Shown: positions 29,484 through 39,377, counted from the stretch's first letter. The stretch: 64,000 nucleotides of DNA from Rhodoferax sp. (GCF_030646845.1 NZ_JAUSLE010000010.1:1-64000), one strand, 5' to 3'. Program-made: numbers and translations. Notes: generated by a model from the letters alone, not told the origin.

Positions 29484-30536
29484 ATGCAACGAGCTGTTCT
29501 TCTGCGCTTTGGAGTCGCTGCGATTCTGCTCTCGGGCAGTTTGTCGCAATTGGCGAACGCGACACCTCAGACGGTCTTCTTCGACACTCTCAATGGATCC
29601 GTAACCGTCGGACAAGCAGTCAATGCTGGTGACACCCTGTACGTCGATACGCTTGTCCGTTCCGGATCCGGAGCATTGGCTCAGTCGGCGTCCTTCACGC
29701 TTGGCGCCGGGGTCACGGGTCTGACCGGCCATGCCGCATGGATGATTGGCGCTGCCGCGGATCCAGGACCTCGTCTCGTGGGTTTCAATGTCGACCTAGT
29801 CGACGCTAACACCAACGCCCTCGTCACAAGCGATGTGTTCGGCGGCGTCCTGGCTGGATATGCGCATTCCACCTTTGTCGCTGGCATTAGCCCCGGAGAT
29901 TACCGGTTGGTGGCAACGGGAACGGGGGTGCGCGAATCGTTCTTTGATTTGGCGTTGAGCTTTACCGGAACGCCCCCGGTTTCCGTGTCGACCGCGACCG
30001 GTGCAATACCGACGCAAGGACTGATTACCAACGAGCCAACCGCCTTCTTTTCCAAACTGAACGATGCCCGAACGATGGGCGTCGCATTCAAAGCAGGAGA
30101 GTCTCTCATCGTCGATTCTTTGGTCACTTCGGACACAGGGGCGTTGGAACAACTGGTGACTTTCGCTCTTGAATCCGGGGTGGACAGCCTGACCGGGTTC
30201 GCGCAGTGGGATGTCTCACCCGCTGGCGGCATCGGGGCCCGACTGGTTGGGGTGAATATCGACCTGCTTGATGCAGGCAATACACTGATTGCGTCTGATA
30301 GCTTCAGTGGTTTAGTAGATGACTTTGCTCACTCCACGATCGGGGCTGCACTGGGTCCCGGCACCTACAAGATCAGGGCCACTGGAACGGGTATCCGCGA
30401 TGCCTCTCTCAATATCGCCCTCACCTTCGGTGGGACAACGACAACAAGTGTGCCGGAGCCCTCGGGCATCGCATTGACCCTTACTGCATTGGGTGCAGCA
30501 GCATTGGGTGTTCGCCGTCGCACCCAGCACGCTTGA
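29484..30536 (+). CDS. PEP-CTERM sorting-domain protein with two tandem ~125-aa repeats
   Basis: Signal peptide MQRAVLLRFGVAAILLSGSLSQLANA; C-term SVPEPSGIALTLTALGAAALGVRRRTQHA; repeated SGSGALAQSASFTLGAGVTGLTGHAAW / SDTGALEQLVTFALESGVDSLTGFAQW. Confidence 0.85.
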   Translation: MQRAVLLRFGVAAILLSGSLSQLANATPQTVFFDTLNGSVTVGQAVNAGDTLYVDTLVRSGSGALAQSASFTLGAGVTGLTGHAAWMIGAAADPGPRLVGFNVDLVDANTNALVTSDVFGGVLAGYAHSTFVAGISPGDYRLVATGTGVRESFFDLALSFTGTPPVSVSTATGAIPTQGLITNEPTAFFSKLNDARTMGVAFKAGESLIVDSLVTSDTGALEQLVTFALESGVDSLTGFAQWDVSPAGGIGARLVGVNIDLLDAGNTLIASDSFSGLVDDFAHSTIGAALGPGTYKIRATGTGIRDASLNIALTFGGTTTTSVPEPSGIALTLTALGAAALGVRRRTQHA

Positions 30537-30561
30537 TTGGATTTCACTTTTTGAGAGTTCA

Positions 30562-31224
30562 ATGCTTCGTCGCCACTTCCTGCTATCCGCCACCTATCTG
30601 GCTGGTCACGGATTGCTGGCCATGGCCCAGACCAGTCCGCTTGACGCTGTTGCGGTCTACGTGGTGCCGCTAGATGATTTTCCTGAAGATCTCGGCGCTT
30701 CCCTGGCCCGGCTTCTGCAGCAGCAACTCGGAATTCGGATCAAGGCATCACTCCGGCTGGCGCCCCTCGGCCTTGGTCCCATGCCAGGAACCAATCAGTA
30801 CGCGTCGGAAGATATCCTGGCGCAAGCGGTCACGGCATCCCGACGCCTGCCCGAGGCGGCAGCCACGACCTATCGCCTGTTCCTGACCACCAAAGACATC
30901 AATACACGCTCGGCGAACTTCCGGTTTCAATTCTCCACTCACAACCGGCAATTGAACAGTTCGGTGCTGTCAATGGCCCGTTTTCTGGAGTACGCCAACG
31001 ACAAACCGGTCTTTACAGAACTCTCGGCTTCCCGACTCGTCAAGATGGCAAAGCGTGCCATTGGCGAGGTGAAACTCGGGTGGACCAGATCCGGTGATTC
31101 ACGCGACCTCATGTACGCGCCAATCATGGGCCTCGAGGACCTGGACCGAATTGGCTATGAGCACAGTCCGAAGGCACCGGACAGCGAATCGCCGAAGCCG
31201 CAACCAGCGTCTGGCAGCGTTTAG
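30562..31224 (+). CDS. Archaemetzincin-like exported protein lacking the HExxH motif
   Basis: Signal peptide MLRRHFLLSATYLAGHGLLAMAQ; archaemetzincin-like blocks NQYASEDILAQA, LFLTTKDINTRSANFRFQFSTHNRQLNSSVLSMARF, RDLMYAPIMGLEDLD. Confidence 0.5.
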   Translation: MLRRHFLLSATYLAGHGLLAMAQTSPLDAVAVYVVPLDDFPEDLGASLARLLQQQLGIRIKASLRLAPLGLGPMPGTNQYASEDILAQAVTASRRLPEAAATTYRLFLTTKDINTRSANFRFQFSTHNRQLNSSVLSMARFLEYANDKPVFTELSASRLVKMAKRAIGEVKLGWTRSGDSRDLMYAPIMGLEDLDRIGYEHSPKAPDSESPKPQPASGSV

Positions 31225-31372
31225 CTGCCCGTTTCTTGCTCGAGCGACGAAAAGTACCGGAAATCGCGCCGCTGCATGTTTTATTTCCTGTTCGCAGAGC
31301 CAAGTAGCCGGCGAGGGCCGCTAACGGCCTCAACATACACTTCAATCACGTACTTATTGATGGACGCAGTAA

Positions 31373-31798
31373 ATGAATTTGACAACACAAGGTCTCGAGC
31401 GATTTGTCGAGGCGCAGGACCGGGTTTATGAGTCTGTCTGCAACGAACTAGCGCTGGGAGAAAAAACCAGCCATTGGATGTGGTTCATCTTTCCCCAGCT
31501 CAAGGGACTGGGCCGCAGCCCGATCGCCAAGCACTATGCGATCGAGTCGGGCGCCGAGGCGCTCGCCTTCTGGCAGCATCCCATCCTGGGCAAGCGTCTG
31601 AAAGAGTGCACCCAGCTCGTGCTGGCCCAGCCCAACACGACCGCGCATGATATTTTTGGCTCGCCCGATGACCTGAAATTCAAGTCGTGCATGACGCTGT
31701 TCGCGCAGGTCGCCCCGCAGGAACCGGTGTTCAAACAGGCGCTGGAACGCTTCTTCGGTGGCAAGCCGGACGAGAGCACGCTCAAGCTGCTGTCGTAG
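31373..31798 (+). CDS. DUF1810 family protein
   Basis: LERFVEAQDRVYESVCNELALGEKTSHWMWFIFPQLKGLGRSPIAKHYAI. Confidence 0.88.
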   Translation: MNLTTQGLERFVEAQDRVYESVCNELALGEKTSHWMWFIFPQLKGLGRSPIAKHYAIESGAEALAFWQHPILGKRLKECTQLVLAQPNTTAHDIFGSPDDLKFKSCMTLFAQVAPQEPVFKQALERFFGGKPDESTLKLLS

Positions 31799-31822
31799 CG
31801 TGACCCGCCCGGGGCCTGCTAT

Positions 31823-32083
31823 TTAGCGGGAATCCGGCAATTCGATCTTGACCTCCAGCACTTCGAGATTGTCCTGGCGCTCCAGGTTCACCTTGATATC
31901 TGCCGGGTTGATCTTGATGTACTTGCTGATCACGGCCACCAGTTCACGCTGCAGGGCCGGCAGGTAATCGGGCTCGGCCGCATTGCGGCCACTACGCTCG
32001 TGCGCCAGGATGATTTGCAGCCGCTCTTTGGCGACGTTGGCAGTTTTCTTTTTTTCACCAACAAAAAAAGAGAGAAATGACAT
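31823..32083 (-). CDS. minE: Cell division topological specificity factor MinE
   Basis: [58 protein letters not shown]; directly downstream of minD. Confidence 0.95.
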   Translation of the reverse strand: MSFLSFFVGEKKKTANVAKERLQIILAHERSGRNAAEPDYLPALQRELVAVISKYIKINPADIKVNLERQDNLEVLEVKIELPDSR

Positions 32084-32087
32084 GGCC

Positions 32088-32903
32088 TTATTTCCCACCG
32101 AAGAGTCGTTTCAGAAGCCCCTGTTTGGGTGCATCGGTAAAGCGCATGGGCTTGTCCTCACCCAAAAAGCGGTCAATCACGTCCTTGTAGGCCTCTGACA
32201 CGTCGCTGCCCTGCATGTGCACCGCCGGCACGCCCTGATTGGAGGCCTGCAGCACCGATTCACTCTCGGGAATGACACCGATGAGCTTGATGCGCAGGAT
32301 GTCCTGAATATCTTCCAGCGACAGCATCTGGCCCTGGTTCACCCGCGCCGGGTTGTAGCGGGTAATGAGCAAATGCTCCTTGATCGGGTCCAGCCCTTCA
32401 ATGGCGCGTTTGGTCTTGCTGGAGAGCATGCCCAGAATACGGTCCGAATCGCGCACCGAGGACACCTCGGGGTTGGTCACCACCAGCGCTTCGTCGGCAA
32501 AGTGCATGGCCATCAGGGCGCCAGTCTCGATGCCCGCTGGCGAGTCGCACACGATGTACTCAAAATCCATGGCGGCCAGGTCGGTCAACACTTTCTCGAC
32601 GCCGTCCTGCGACAGGGCGTCCTTGTCACGCGTTTGCGACGCGGCCAACACGTACAGGTTGTCGCACTGCTTGTCCTTGATCAGAGCCTGGTTAAGGTTG
32701 GCTTCACCATGGATGACATTGATCAGGTCATACACCACGCGGCGTTCACAACCCATGATCAGGTCCAGGTTGCGCAAACCGACGTCGAAGTCGATCACGG
32801 CGGTCTTGTGCCCGCGCAGGGCCAGACCGGTCGCAAAGCTGGCGCTGGTGGTTGTTTTACCCACACCACCTTTGCCGGAGGTAACCACAATGATTTTTGC
32901 CAT
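32088..32903 (-). CDS. minD: Septum site-determining protein MinD
   Basis: [62 protein letters not shown]-terminal amphipathic [10 protein letters not shown]. Confidence 0.97.
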   Translation of the reverse strand: MAKIIVVTSGKGGVGKTTTSASFATGLALRGHKTAVIDFDVGLRNLDLIMGCERRVVYDLINVIHGEANLNQALIKDKQCDNLYVLAASQTRDKDALSQDGVEKVLTDLAAMDFEYIVCDSPAGIETGALMAMHFADEALVVTNPEVSSVRDSDRILGMLSSKTKRAIEGLDPIKEHLLITRYNPARVNQGQMLSLEDIQDILRIKLIGVIPESESVLQASNQGVPAVHMQGSDVSEAYKDVIDRFLGEDKPMRFTDAPKQGLLKRLFGGK

Positions 32904-32929
32904 GGGTGAAACGTCTTTCAGATTAAAAA

Positions 32930-33718
32930 TTAGGTTTTCAGGGCTTCGATCAGCAGCTTGTCCTGCCCATCGTTGCTCAAACGCACCTGCGCCGGCTTGC
33001 CACGCACGTCAGGCTCCAGCGGGTTCTCGCTGGTGCGGTACACGCCCGCAATGGAAATCAGCTCGGGCTCCAGGCACAGCGAGAAAATGCGCGCGTTGGT
33101 GTTGCCACTGGCGCCGGCCATGGCCTTGCCGCGCAGGGGCGCATACACATGGATGTTGCCGTCTGCCACCACTTCGGCGCCCTGGTTGACCATGGCCAGA
33201 ACGACCAGATCAGCGCCGCGGGCGTAGATTTTTTGCCCGGATCGCAGGGGTTTGTCCACCACCATGGTGAGCTGGCCCGGGATTTCACGCACGATCTCCC
33301 TGACCACCTCTTGGACCACGTATTCGGTCGGCGCCGTGGCCGCAGCCGCCGGTCGAACCCGCGGCGCATCGACCGGCGCTTCAACCAGACCCAGCGCGAG
33401 GGCCGATTGCATCCAGGCCGTACTGGCACCACGCACCGCCAAAGGCACCAGCCGACAGGACCGCAATACCCTCAACAAGGGCTTCAGATCTTGCAGCGGC
33501 GTGTCTGGCGCCAGCTGCGAAAAATCGATCACCAGGGCGTCATGGTCAAAAAAATCCGGGTTCTCGCCGGCAACACCGTATTGCTTTTCCAGATCAGCTG
33601 CCAGCAAGTTCCAGTCATTGGTCTTGAGCATCAACGCGACCAATGGCAATTGGGCACTTTTTATTTCAAAAGAGGCAGACGTGTGGCCAGGCGAATTGCC
33701 TGCGGAAGAAACGGACAT
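32930..33718 (-). CDS. minC: Septum site-determining protein MinC
   Basis: [75 protein letters not shown]. Confidence 0.95.
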   Translation of the reverse strand: MSVSSAGNSPGHTSASFEIKSAQLPLVALMLKTNDWNLLAADLEKQYGVAGENPDFFDHDALVIDFSQLAPDTPLQDLKPLLRVLRSCRLVPLAVRGASTAWMQSALALGLVEAPVDAPRVRPAAAATAPTEYVVQEVVREIVREIPGQLTMVVDKPLRSGQKIYARGADLVVLAMVNQGAEVVADGNIHVYAPLRGKAMAGASGNTNARIFSLCLEPELISIAGVYRTSENPLEPDVRGKPAQVRLSNDGQDKLLIEALKT

Positions 33719-33931
33719 TGGGGAATGAAGAAGCAGTAGAGGACGGTTGAGCTGCGGACAAAAAAAGGACAAACGACTGGAAAGAAACACCAGACGCCGG
33801 GACTCAGCAGAGGACCGATTTTACTTGATTGCGTCAAGCCAAACCAGAACTCTGCCAGCTTCTTTCACAGGTTTTCGTAAGCAAACGTCTGGCCGGCGTG
33901 AGCATATTTTTTTGATGCGGGTTTGTTTGCA

Positions 33932-34146
33932 CTTATCTTCTTATTTATCTATTTAAAAGATAGTAGTAGTAGATAGAGTGTTGCGATCTTTGTGGACAAG
34001 AAGATTTTATTCATACCAATCAATAACTTAGCTATGGTCAATCAATGTGCGCGACCATGCTTTTGTACTGTACCCCGAATCTGGATAACTTCACCCGACT
34101 TGATTTTCCTGTGGATAACTATGATCTTGTGCCGGAACTATTCACA
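33932..34146. other. Origin-like element: AT-rich tract + DnaA-trio-like TAG repeats + DnaA-box cluster
   Basis: ttatcttcttatttatctatttaaaaga then TAGTAGTAGTAGATAG (33961-33976), then 9-mers TGTGGACAA (33991-33999), TTATTCATA (34007-34015), TCTGGATAA (34080-34088), TGTGGATAA perfect (34110-34118), CTATTCACA (34138-34146); lies in a divergent intergenic gap. Confidence 0.6.
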
Positions 34147-34334
34147 GGGTTGTTCCTTGACAGATTTTAGTGCGTGGGGGCAATGCCAGACATGGGCTGG
34201 TGGCGAGTAAAACCGGCGTTGCGCCAGAAACAGGGGAGTCAGTGCGTCCTGAACGGGGCTGAAGGGCAGTTGATCTGCATCAAGGCGAGTTGACCCGTCG
34301 CATGCCATGCTTGCAGCAAAGAAGGAGATATGCC

Positions 34335-34919
34335 ATGGCCCATGAAAGCATTCGGATTATTCGCGATGAGCATGCTGCGCTGGCGGCGATGTTGCGTTCG
34401 CTCGGCATGATGGTCGAACGTGGCCCGGTCAATGAGCCTGAGGGTTTTTTTGATGTGTTGCGGGCGATGCTGTTCTACATCGACGAGTTTCCGGAACGCC
34501 TGCATCACCCAAAAGAGTCGGAGTTGCTCTTCCCCCGGGTGGCGCGTCTGGCGCCTGAGACCGTGGAAGTCATTGCCCGGCTGGACCATGACCACGCGAA
34601 AGGCGAGTCGGCGGTGCGGGAGTTACAACACCTGTTGCTGGCCTGGGAACTGGTTGGCGATGCCAGGCGTGAGGCGTTTGACCAGGCCGCGAAGAAGTAT
34701 CTTGATTTCTATCTGGAGCACATGCGCCTCGAAGAAACCGTGATTTTGCCCGCAGCACAAAAGGTGCTGAATGAGGCGGACTGGAAAGAACTCGACGCTG
34801 CCTTTGCCACCAACTGCGATCCCCTGACCGGCAAATACCCGCGGGACCCGGCCTATGACCGGCTGTTCACCCGCATCGTGATGCGGGCGCCCGCGCCGAT
34901 TGGCTTGGGCGAGGGTTAA
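34335..34919 (+). CDS. Hemerythrin HHE domain protein
   Basis: IIRDEHAALAAML, FPERLHHPKESELLFP, DHDHAKGE, YLDFYLEHMRLEETVILPAA; strong SD AAGGAG. Confidence 0.9.
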   Translation: MAHESIRIIRDEHAALAAMLRSLGMMVERGPVNEPEGFFDVLRAMLFYIDEFPERLHHPKESELLFPRVARLAPETVEVIARLDHDHAKGESAVRELQHLLLAWELVGDARREAFDQAAKKYLDFYLEHMRLEETVILPAAQKVLNEADWKELDAAFATNCDPLTGKYPRDPAYDRLFTRIVMRAPAPIGLGEG

Positions 34920-34949
34920 GGCCCGCGCCAGTTCATCCAGGTTCAGGGT

Positions 34950-36068
34950 TCAGGCCAGCGCGGGATAGTCGGTGTAGCCTTTGGCGCCACCGCCGTAAAA
35001 CGTGCTGCGGTCCGGGACATTGAGGGCGGCATTTTCGCGCAGGCGGCGCGTGAGGTCGGGGTTGGCGATGAAAGGGCGGCCGAACGCCACCAGATCAGCA
35101 CCCTCTGCCAGCGCCTGATTGGCCAGTGGCGTGTCATAGCCGTTGTTCACCATCCAGGCACCCTTGCCGCCGGCATGGCGGTAGGCGGCGCGCAATGCGG
35201 CATAGTCGAATGGCTTGTCGCCCTGGACATGGTCGCGGGGACCACCGGTCGAACCTTCGATGATGTGCACGAAAGCCAGGTTCAGCGGGGTAAGCTGGGC
35301 CAGGACGTATTCAAACAGCGGCTGGGGGTGCGCGTCCTGCGCATCGTTGGCCGGTGTCACCGGCGACAGGCGCAGGCCGACGCGGTCACCACCGATTTCC
35401 TGGGTGACGGCGGTCATGACTTGCAGCAGCAAACGGGCCCGGTTTTCAATGCTGCCACCATAAGCGTCAGTGCGGGTGTTGGAGCCTGAGCGCAGGAACT
35501 GGTCCAGCAAATAGCCGTTGGCACCATGGACTTCGACGCCGTCAAAACCGGCTGCGATGGCATTGCGTGCCGCGCGACAATAATCGTCGACGATGCCGGG
35601 CAACTCTTCCAGGGCCAGGGCGCGCGGGGCCGAGGTGTCGACAAATTTGGCGACTCCGTCCTTGATCAGCACCGTCTTGGTTTTGGCCGTGATGGCCGAA
35701 GGTGCCACTGGTGCCTGGCCACCGGGCTGCAGGTCGACGTGCGAGACCCGTCCGACATGCCACAGCTGCATCACGATTTTTCCACCCGCCGCGTGAACGC
35801 CGTCTGTGACAGGTTTCCATGCCGCCACCTGGTCGTCGCTCCAGATGCCGGGGACGTCCGAGTAGCCCTGTGCCTGGTGGCTGATGGCGGTGGCCTCGGT
35901 CACGATCAGGCCGGCGCCATTCCTGGGATCGGCGCGCTGGGTGTAATAGGTGGCCATCAGCGCGGTGGGCGTGGCGCCGGGCGCGCGGTTGCGCGTGAGC
36001 GGGGCCATCACCATGCGGTTGGCAAGATGCAGACGGCCGACTTGAAGGGGATCGAACAGAGAAGTCAT
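34950..36068 (-). CDS. Old yellow enzyme family alkene reductase (NemA-like)
   Basis: LFDPLQVGRLHLANRMVMAPLTRNRA, LWHVGRVSH, FDGVEVHGANGYLLDQFL, NTRTDAYGGSIENRARLLL, VAFGRPFIANPDL. Confidence 0.92.
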   Translation of the reverse strand: MTSLFDPLQVGRLHLANRMVMAPLTRNRAPGATPTALMATYYTQRADPRNGAGLIVTEATAISHQAQGYSDVPGIWSDDQVAAWKPVTDGVHAAGGKIVMQLWHVGRVSHVDLQPGGQAPVAPSAITAKTKTVLIKDGVAKFVDTSAPRALALEELPGIVDDYCRAARNAIAAGFDGVEVHGANGYLLDQFLRSGSNTRTDAYGGSIENRARLLLQVMTAVTQEIGGDRVGLRLSPVTPANDAQDAHPQPLFEYVLAQLTPLNLAFVHIIEGSTGGPRDHVQGDKPFDYAALRAAYRHAGGKGAWMVNNGYDTPLANQALAEGADLVAFGRPFIANPDLTRRLRENAALNVPDRSTFYGGGAKGYTDYPALA

Positions 36069-36189
36069 GGATTACCTGGTTGTCAAAGAGGGATGGGACC
36101 ACCCCAGCCGGGGTGACACATCCGACTGTAGGCTTTCCCGCACAATGCAAGTCTTCATGACGACGACTACCCCCCTTTCTCTGACACCC

Positions 36190-37362
36190 ATGCGACACGT
36201 TCTCTGGCTGGCGCTGGCCCTGTCGATGGGCGCGGCACTGTCTTTGGGCATCACGCGTTTTGCCTATGGCCTGTTGTTGCCCACCATGCGGGCGGACCTG
36301 GCCTGGTCCTACACGCTGGCGGGTGCCATGAACACGGTGAACGCGCTGGGTTACCTGCTGGGCGCGTTGATGACGCCGCGCCTGTTGCAGCGCTTTGGTG
36401 CGGTCCCGGTGCTGTTGGTGGGCGCCGTGCTGGCCAGTGTGTTCATGGGCTTGAGTGGTTTCTTCACGGCCACGGCGCCCTTGCTGGCGCAGCGCCTGCT
36501 GGCGGGCGTGGCCAGTGCCTGGGTGTTCATTGCCGGGGGTCTGCTGGCGGCGCGGCTCGGCGCTTTGCAGCCGGCGCGGGGTGGTTTTTTGATCGGACTG
36601 TATTACGGCGGCACCGGTTTTGGCATCGTGCTGTCGGCGTTGCTGGTGCCGGCCGTGCTGGTTGCGGCAGAGCAGGTGCCTCACGGCTGGGCCTGGGCCT
36701 GGTGGGCGCTGGCGCTGGCCTGTTTCGCCGTCACCGCTGTTCTGCTGTGGCCCGCCAGGGTATTGCTGCATCTGGCACCAATGGCGCCTGCGGGTGCTGT
36801 ACGTCCGGTCGGATTCAAGTGGCGGCCGTTTGCCTTTGCACTGGCGGGCTATGCCATGTTTGGCGTCGGCTACATCGGCTACATGACCTTTGTCATTGCC
36901 CTGTTGCGCGAGCAGGGCGCCAGTGGCCCGGCGGTGACGGCCTTCTATGCCCTGCTGGGCGTCGCGGTGCTGGCGTCATCGCGCATCTGGGCTGGTCTGC
37001 TGGACCGCTACAAGGGCGGGCAGGTGCTGGCGCTGTTGAGCGCCTTGCTGGGGCTGGCGACGTTGCTGCCGGCGCTGACCTCGGCGTGGCCGGTGATTCT
37101 GGCCTCCGGCTTCCTGTTTGGCGCGGTGTTTCTTTCGCTGGTGGCATCGACCACGGCGCTGGTGCGGCACAACCTGCCGCAAGCCGCCTGGGCGGGCGGC
37201 ATCAGCGCCTTCACCATCGTGTTTGCGGTCGGGCAGATTGTGGGTCCCACCATCGTGGGCTGGATCGCCGATGGCCCGGGCGGGCTGGCCCGCGGGCTGG
37301 TGTTTTCGGCCTTTGCACTGTGGACCGGGGCCGCGCTGGCCTGGCGCCAGCGGGCCCTGTAG
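36190..37362 (+). CDS. MFS transporter (YbfB-like)
   Basis: ~12 TM; GITRFAYGLLLPTMRADLAWSYTLAGAMNTVNALGYLLGAL. Confidence 0.88.
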   Translation: MRHVLWLALALSMGAALSLGITRFAYGLLLPTMRADLAWSYTLAGAMNTVNALGYLLGALMTPRLLQRFGAVPVLLVGAVLASVFMGLSGFFTATAPLLAQRLLAGVASAWVFIAGGLLAARLGALQPARGGFLIGLYYGGTGFGIVLSALLVPAVLVAAEQVPHGWAWAWWALALACFAVTAVLLWPARVLLHLAPMAPAGAVRPVGFKWRPFAFALAGYAMFGVGYIGYMTFVIALLREQGASGPAVTAFYALLGVAVLASSRIWAGLLDRYKGGQVLALLSALLGLATLLPALTSAWPVILASGFLFGAVFLSLVASTTALVRHNLPQAAWAGGISAFTIVFAVGQIVGPTIVGWIADGPGGLARGLVFSAFALWTGAALAWRQRAL

Positions 37363-37369
37363 CGGCCAG

Positions 37370-37978
37370 TTACTTGAGCAGGCCTTCGGCGCGCAAGGTG
37401 TCCTGCACCGCCGGGCGGGCGCCAACACGGGCCATGAAGGCACCCAGGTTGGCCAGGCCGGAGATGTCGATGCCGACATGCTTGCTCCAGCCAGCCACCG
37501 TGAACAGATAGCCATCGGCCACCGTGAAGGCGTCACCCATCACATAGGGCGTCTTGGCCAGTTCACCATCGACCCATTGCAGGCGTGAGGTCAGGCGGGT
37601 TTTGGCGATGGTTTTGGCTTCGTCGGGCATGCCGGGGGTGAACAGCGGCGTAAAGCCTCTGTGCAGCTCGGTGGCGATGAAGTTGAGCCATTCCTGCAGC
37701 TTGTAGCGCTCGAATGTGCCATTGGCCGGTGCCAGTTGTCTGGCGGGCACCTGGTCGGCGATGTATTGCAGGATGGCCGGGCCTTCACGCAACTGGGCGC
37801 CGTTGTCCAGCACCAGCAGGGGCACGTAGCCGAGCGGGTTGATGGTGTAGTAGTCAGTGCCATCGGGCAGTTTGTGGGTTTTGGTGGGCGCGGCAATGGC
37901 TTCAAAAGCCAGACCGGACTCCTTCAGCGCGATGTGGGGCGACAGTGAGCAGGCACCGGGGGAGTAATAGAGCTTCAT
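37370..37978 (-). CDS. Glutathione S-transferase
   Basis: MKLYYSPGACSLSPHIALKESGLAFEAI, GYVPLLVLDNGAQLREGPAILQYIAD. Confidence 0.93.
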   Translation of the reverse strand: MKLYYSPGACSLSPHIALKESGLAFEAIAAPTKTHKLPDGTDYYTINPLGYVPLLVLDNGAQLREGPAILQYIADQVPARQLAPANGTFERYKLQEWLNFIATELHRGFTPLFTPGMPDEAKTIAKTRLTSRLQWVDGELAKTPYVMGDAFTVADGYLFTVAGWSKHVGIDISGLANLGAFMARVGARPAVQDTLRAEGLLK

Positions 37979-38087
37979 GGATCGTCCTTGGGCGTGGTTC
38001 AGATGAACCGGTTTGAAAAACTGTTGGAGCGCCGATGCTAGCGGCTGCGGCGAATTCCTGCCGGGCCGGGCCATGCAAAATGGCGGG

Positions 38088-39377
38088 ATGAAACGAATTT
38101 TCAAATGGGCCTTGCTGACAGGGCTGGCGCTGCTGCTGCTGTTGGTGGCAGGCGTGTGGGCCGTGCAGCGCTGGATCGGCACGGACGATTTCAAGGCGCG
38201 GGCCGAGCGCGAGGCCAGTACAACGTTGGGGGTGGGCGTGACGCTCAGCCGCATAGAGGTCGACGTCTGGCCGCTGCCGGCGGTGGCCTTGGCCGGCGTC
38301 CAGATTCAAACGCGTCCGGCGTTGACGCTGGAACGCATTGAGGTGCGGCCAGCCTGGCGCGGTCTGCTGCAGGGCCGTCTGGAGCTGGCCACCGTGCTGG
38401 TGCGTCGTGCGTCGCTGCCGCAGGCGGGCGTGGATGCCCTGTTGCAGGCGCTACAAAAAAAGAAGCACACCACGCCCGTTTCACGGGGGCCAGAGCTGGA
38501 AAACACCACAAATCCTCAATACATCCCGCGGCGTACCGTGCTGGATCACGTGACCTGGGTCAGTGCCAGGGGCGCCAGCATGACGCTGGACGCAGATGCC
38601 TTGCTGGACGCGCAGGGCTTGCCGGATGACGTGTCAATCAAGATGTTGCAGGGGCAGTTGAAGGGCGGAACCGCCCGGCTGCTGCGCCAGGGCAACGACT
38701 GGACGGTCGCCATGGCGGTGGGCGGCGGCACCGTGAAGGGCACGGTTCAGCTGCAGCCCGCGCCCAAAGCGGGTGCGGCGTTCTCGCTCAAGGGCCAACT
38801 GGAAACCCGGGCCGTGGAAGTGGCGGCAGTGGCCAGCACCGCCCCGCCGGTATTGAGCGGGCGCCTGGATGCCACCACCTCGCTGTCAGCGCGCACCGCC
38901 AGCCTGGGCGCTTTGGCGGACGTCTTGCAGACGCAGAGCAAATTCACGGTGCGCAATGCCGTTGTGCATGGCATTGATCTGGAGAAGGCGGTCAAGACAG
39001 TGGGCCTGAGCCGGGGCGGTCAGACGCCGCTGGACACGCTGGCCGGGCAGGTCAACACCCAGGGCCGCACGGTGCATCTCACCAATCTGGTCGCCAGCTC
39101 CGGGGTATTGAGTGCCAGTGGCAACGTGACGGTAGCACCCAGCCGTGCCCTGAATGGGCGCGTCAGCGTGGATCTGGCAGCAGCCGCCCTGGGCAGTGCG
39201 GTGGCGGTGCCCCTGGCCGTGGGCGGCACGCTGGATGCGCCCGAGGTGACCCTGACACGCGGCGCCCTGATTGGTGCCGCCCTTGGCACGGTCGTGATGC
39301 CCGGCGTCGGCACCGGGGCGGGTGCCTCGCTCGGCGACAAGGTGGGCAGCGGTCTCAAGAAGCTTTTTGGCAACTAG
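38088..39377 (+). CDS. AsmA-like protein
   Basis: N-terminal TM and VWAVQRWIGTDDFKARAEREASTTLGVGVTLSRIEVDVWPLPAVALAGVQI; C-terminal AsmA-like LDTLAGQVNTQGRTVHLTNLVASSGVLSASGNVTVAPSRALNGRVSV. Confidence 0.75.
   Translation: MKRIFKWALLTGLALLLLLVAGVWAVQRWIGTDDFKARAEREASTTLGVGVTLSRIEVDVWPLPAVALAGVQIQTRPALTLERIEVRPAWRGLLQGRLELATVLVRRASLPQAGVDALLQALQKKKHTTPVSRGPELENTTNPQYIPRRTVLDHVTWVSARGASMTLDADALLDAQGLPDDVSIKMLQGQLKGGTARLLRQGNDWTVAMAVGGGTVKGTVQLQPAPKAGAAFSLKGQLETRAVEVAAVASTAPPVLSGRLDATTSLSARTASLGALADVLQTQSKFTVRNAVVHGIDLEKAVKTVGLSRGGQTPLDTLAGQVNTQGRTVHLTNLVASSGVLSASGNVTVAPSRALNGRVSVDLAAAALGSAVAVPLAVGGTLDAPEVTLTRGALIGAALGTVVMPGVGTGAGASLGDKVGSGLKKLFGN

Noticed and set aside
34020-34040. TTAGCTAT at ~34028 as a seventh repeat copy
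   Set aside because: Lacks the TAGCCC-rich 5' part and the ATAGC partner arm
35542-36771. 409-aa minus-strand ORF overlapping OYE and MFS genes
   Set aside because: Gln/Arg/His-rich shadow ORF; both overlapping genes are strongly supported
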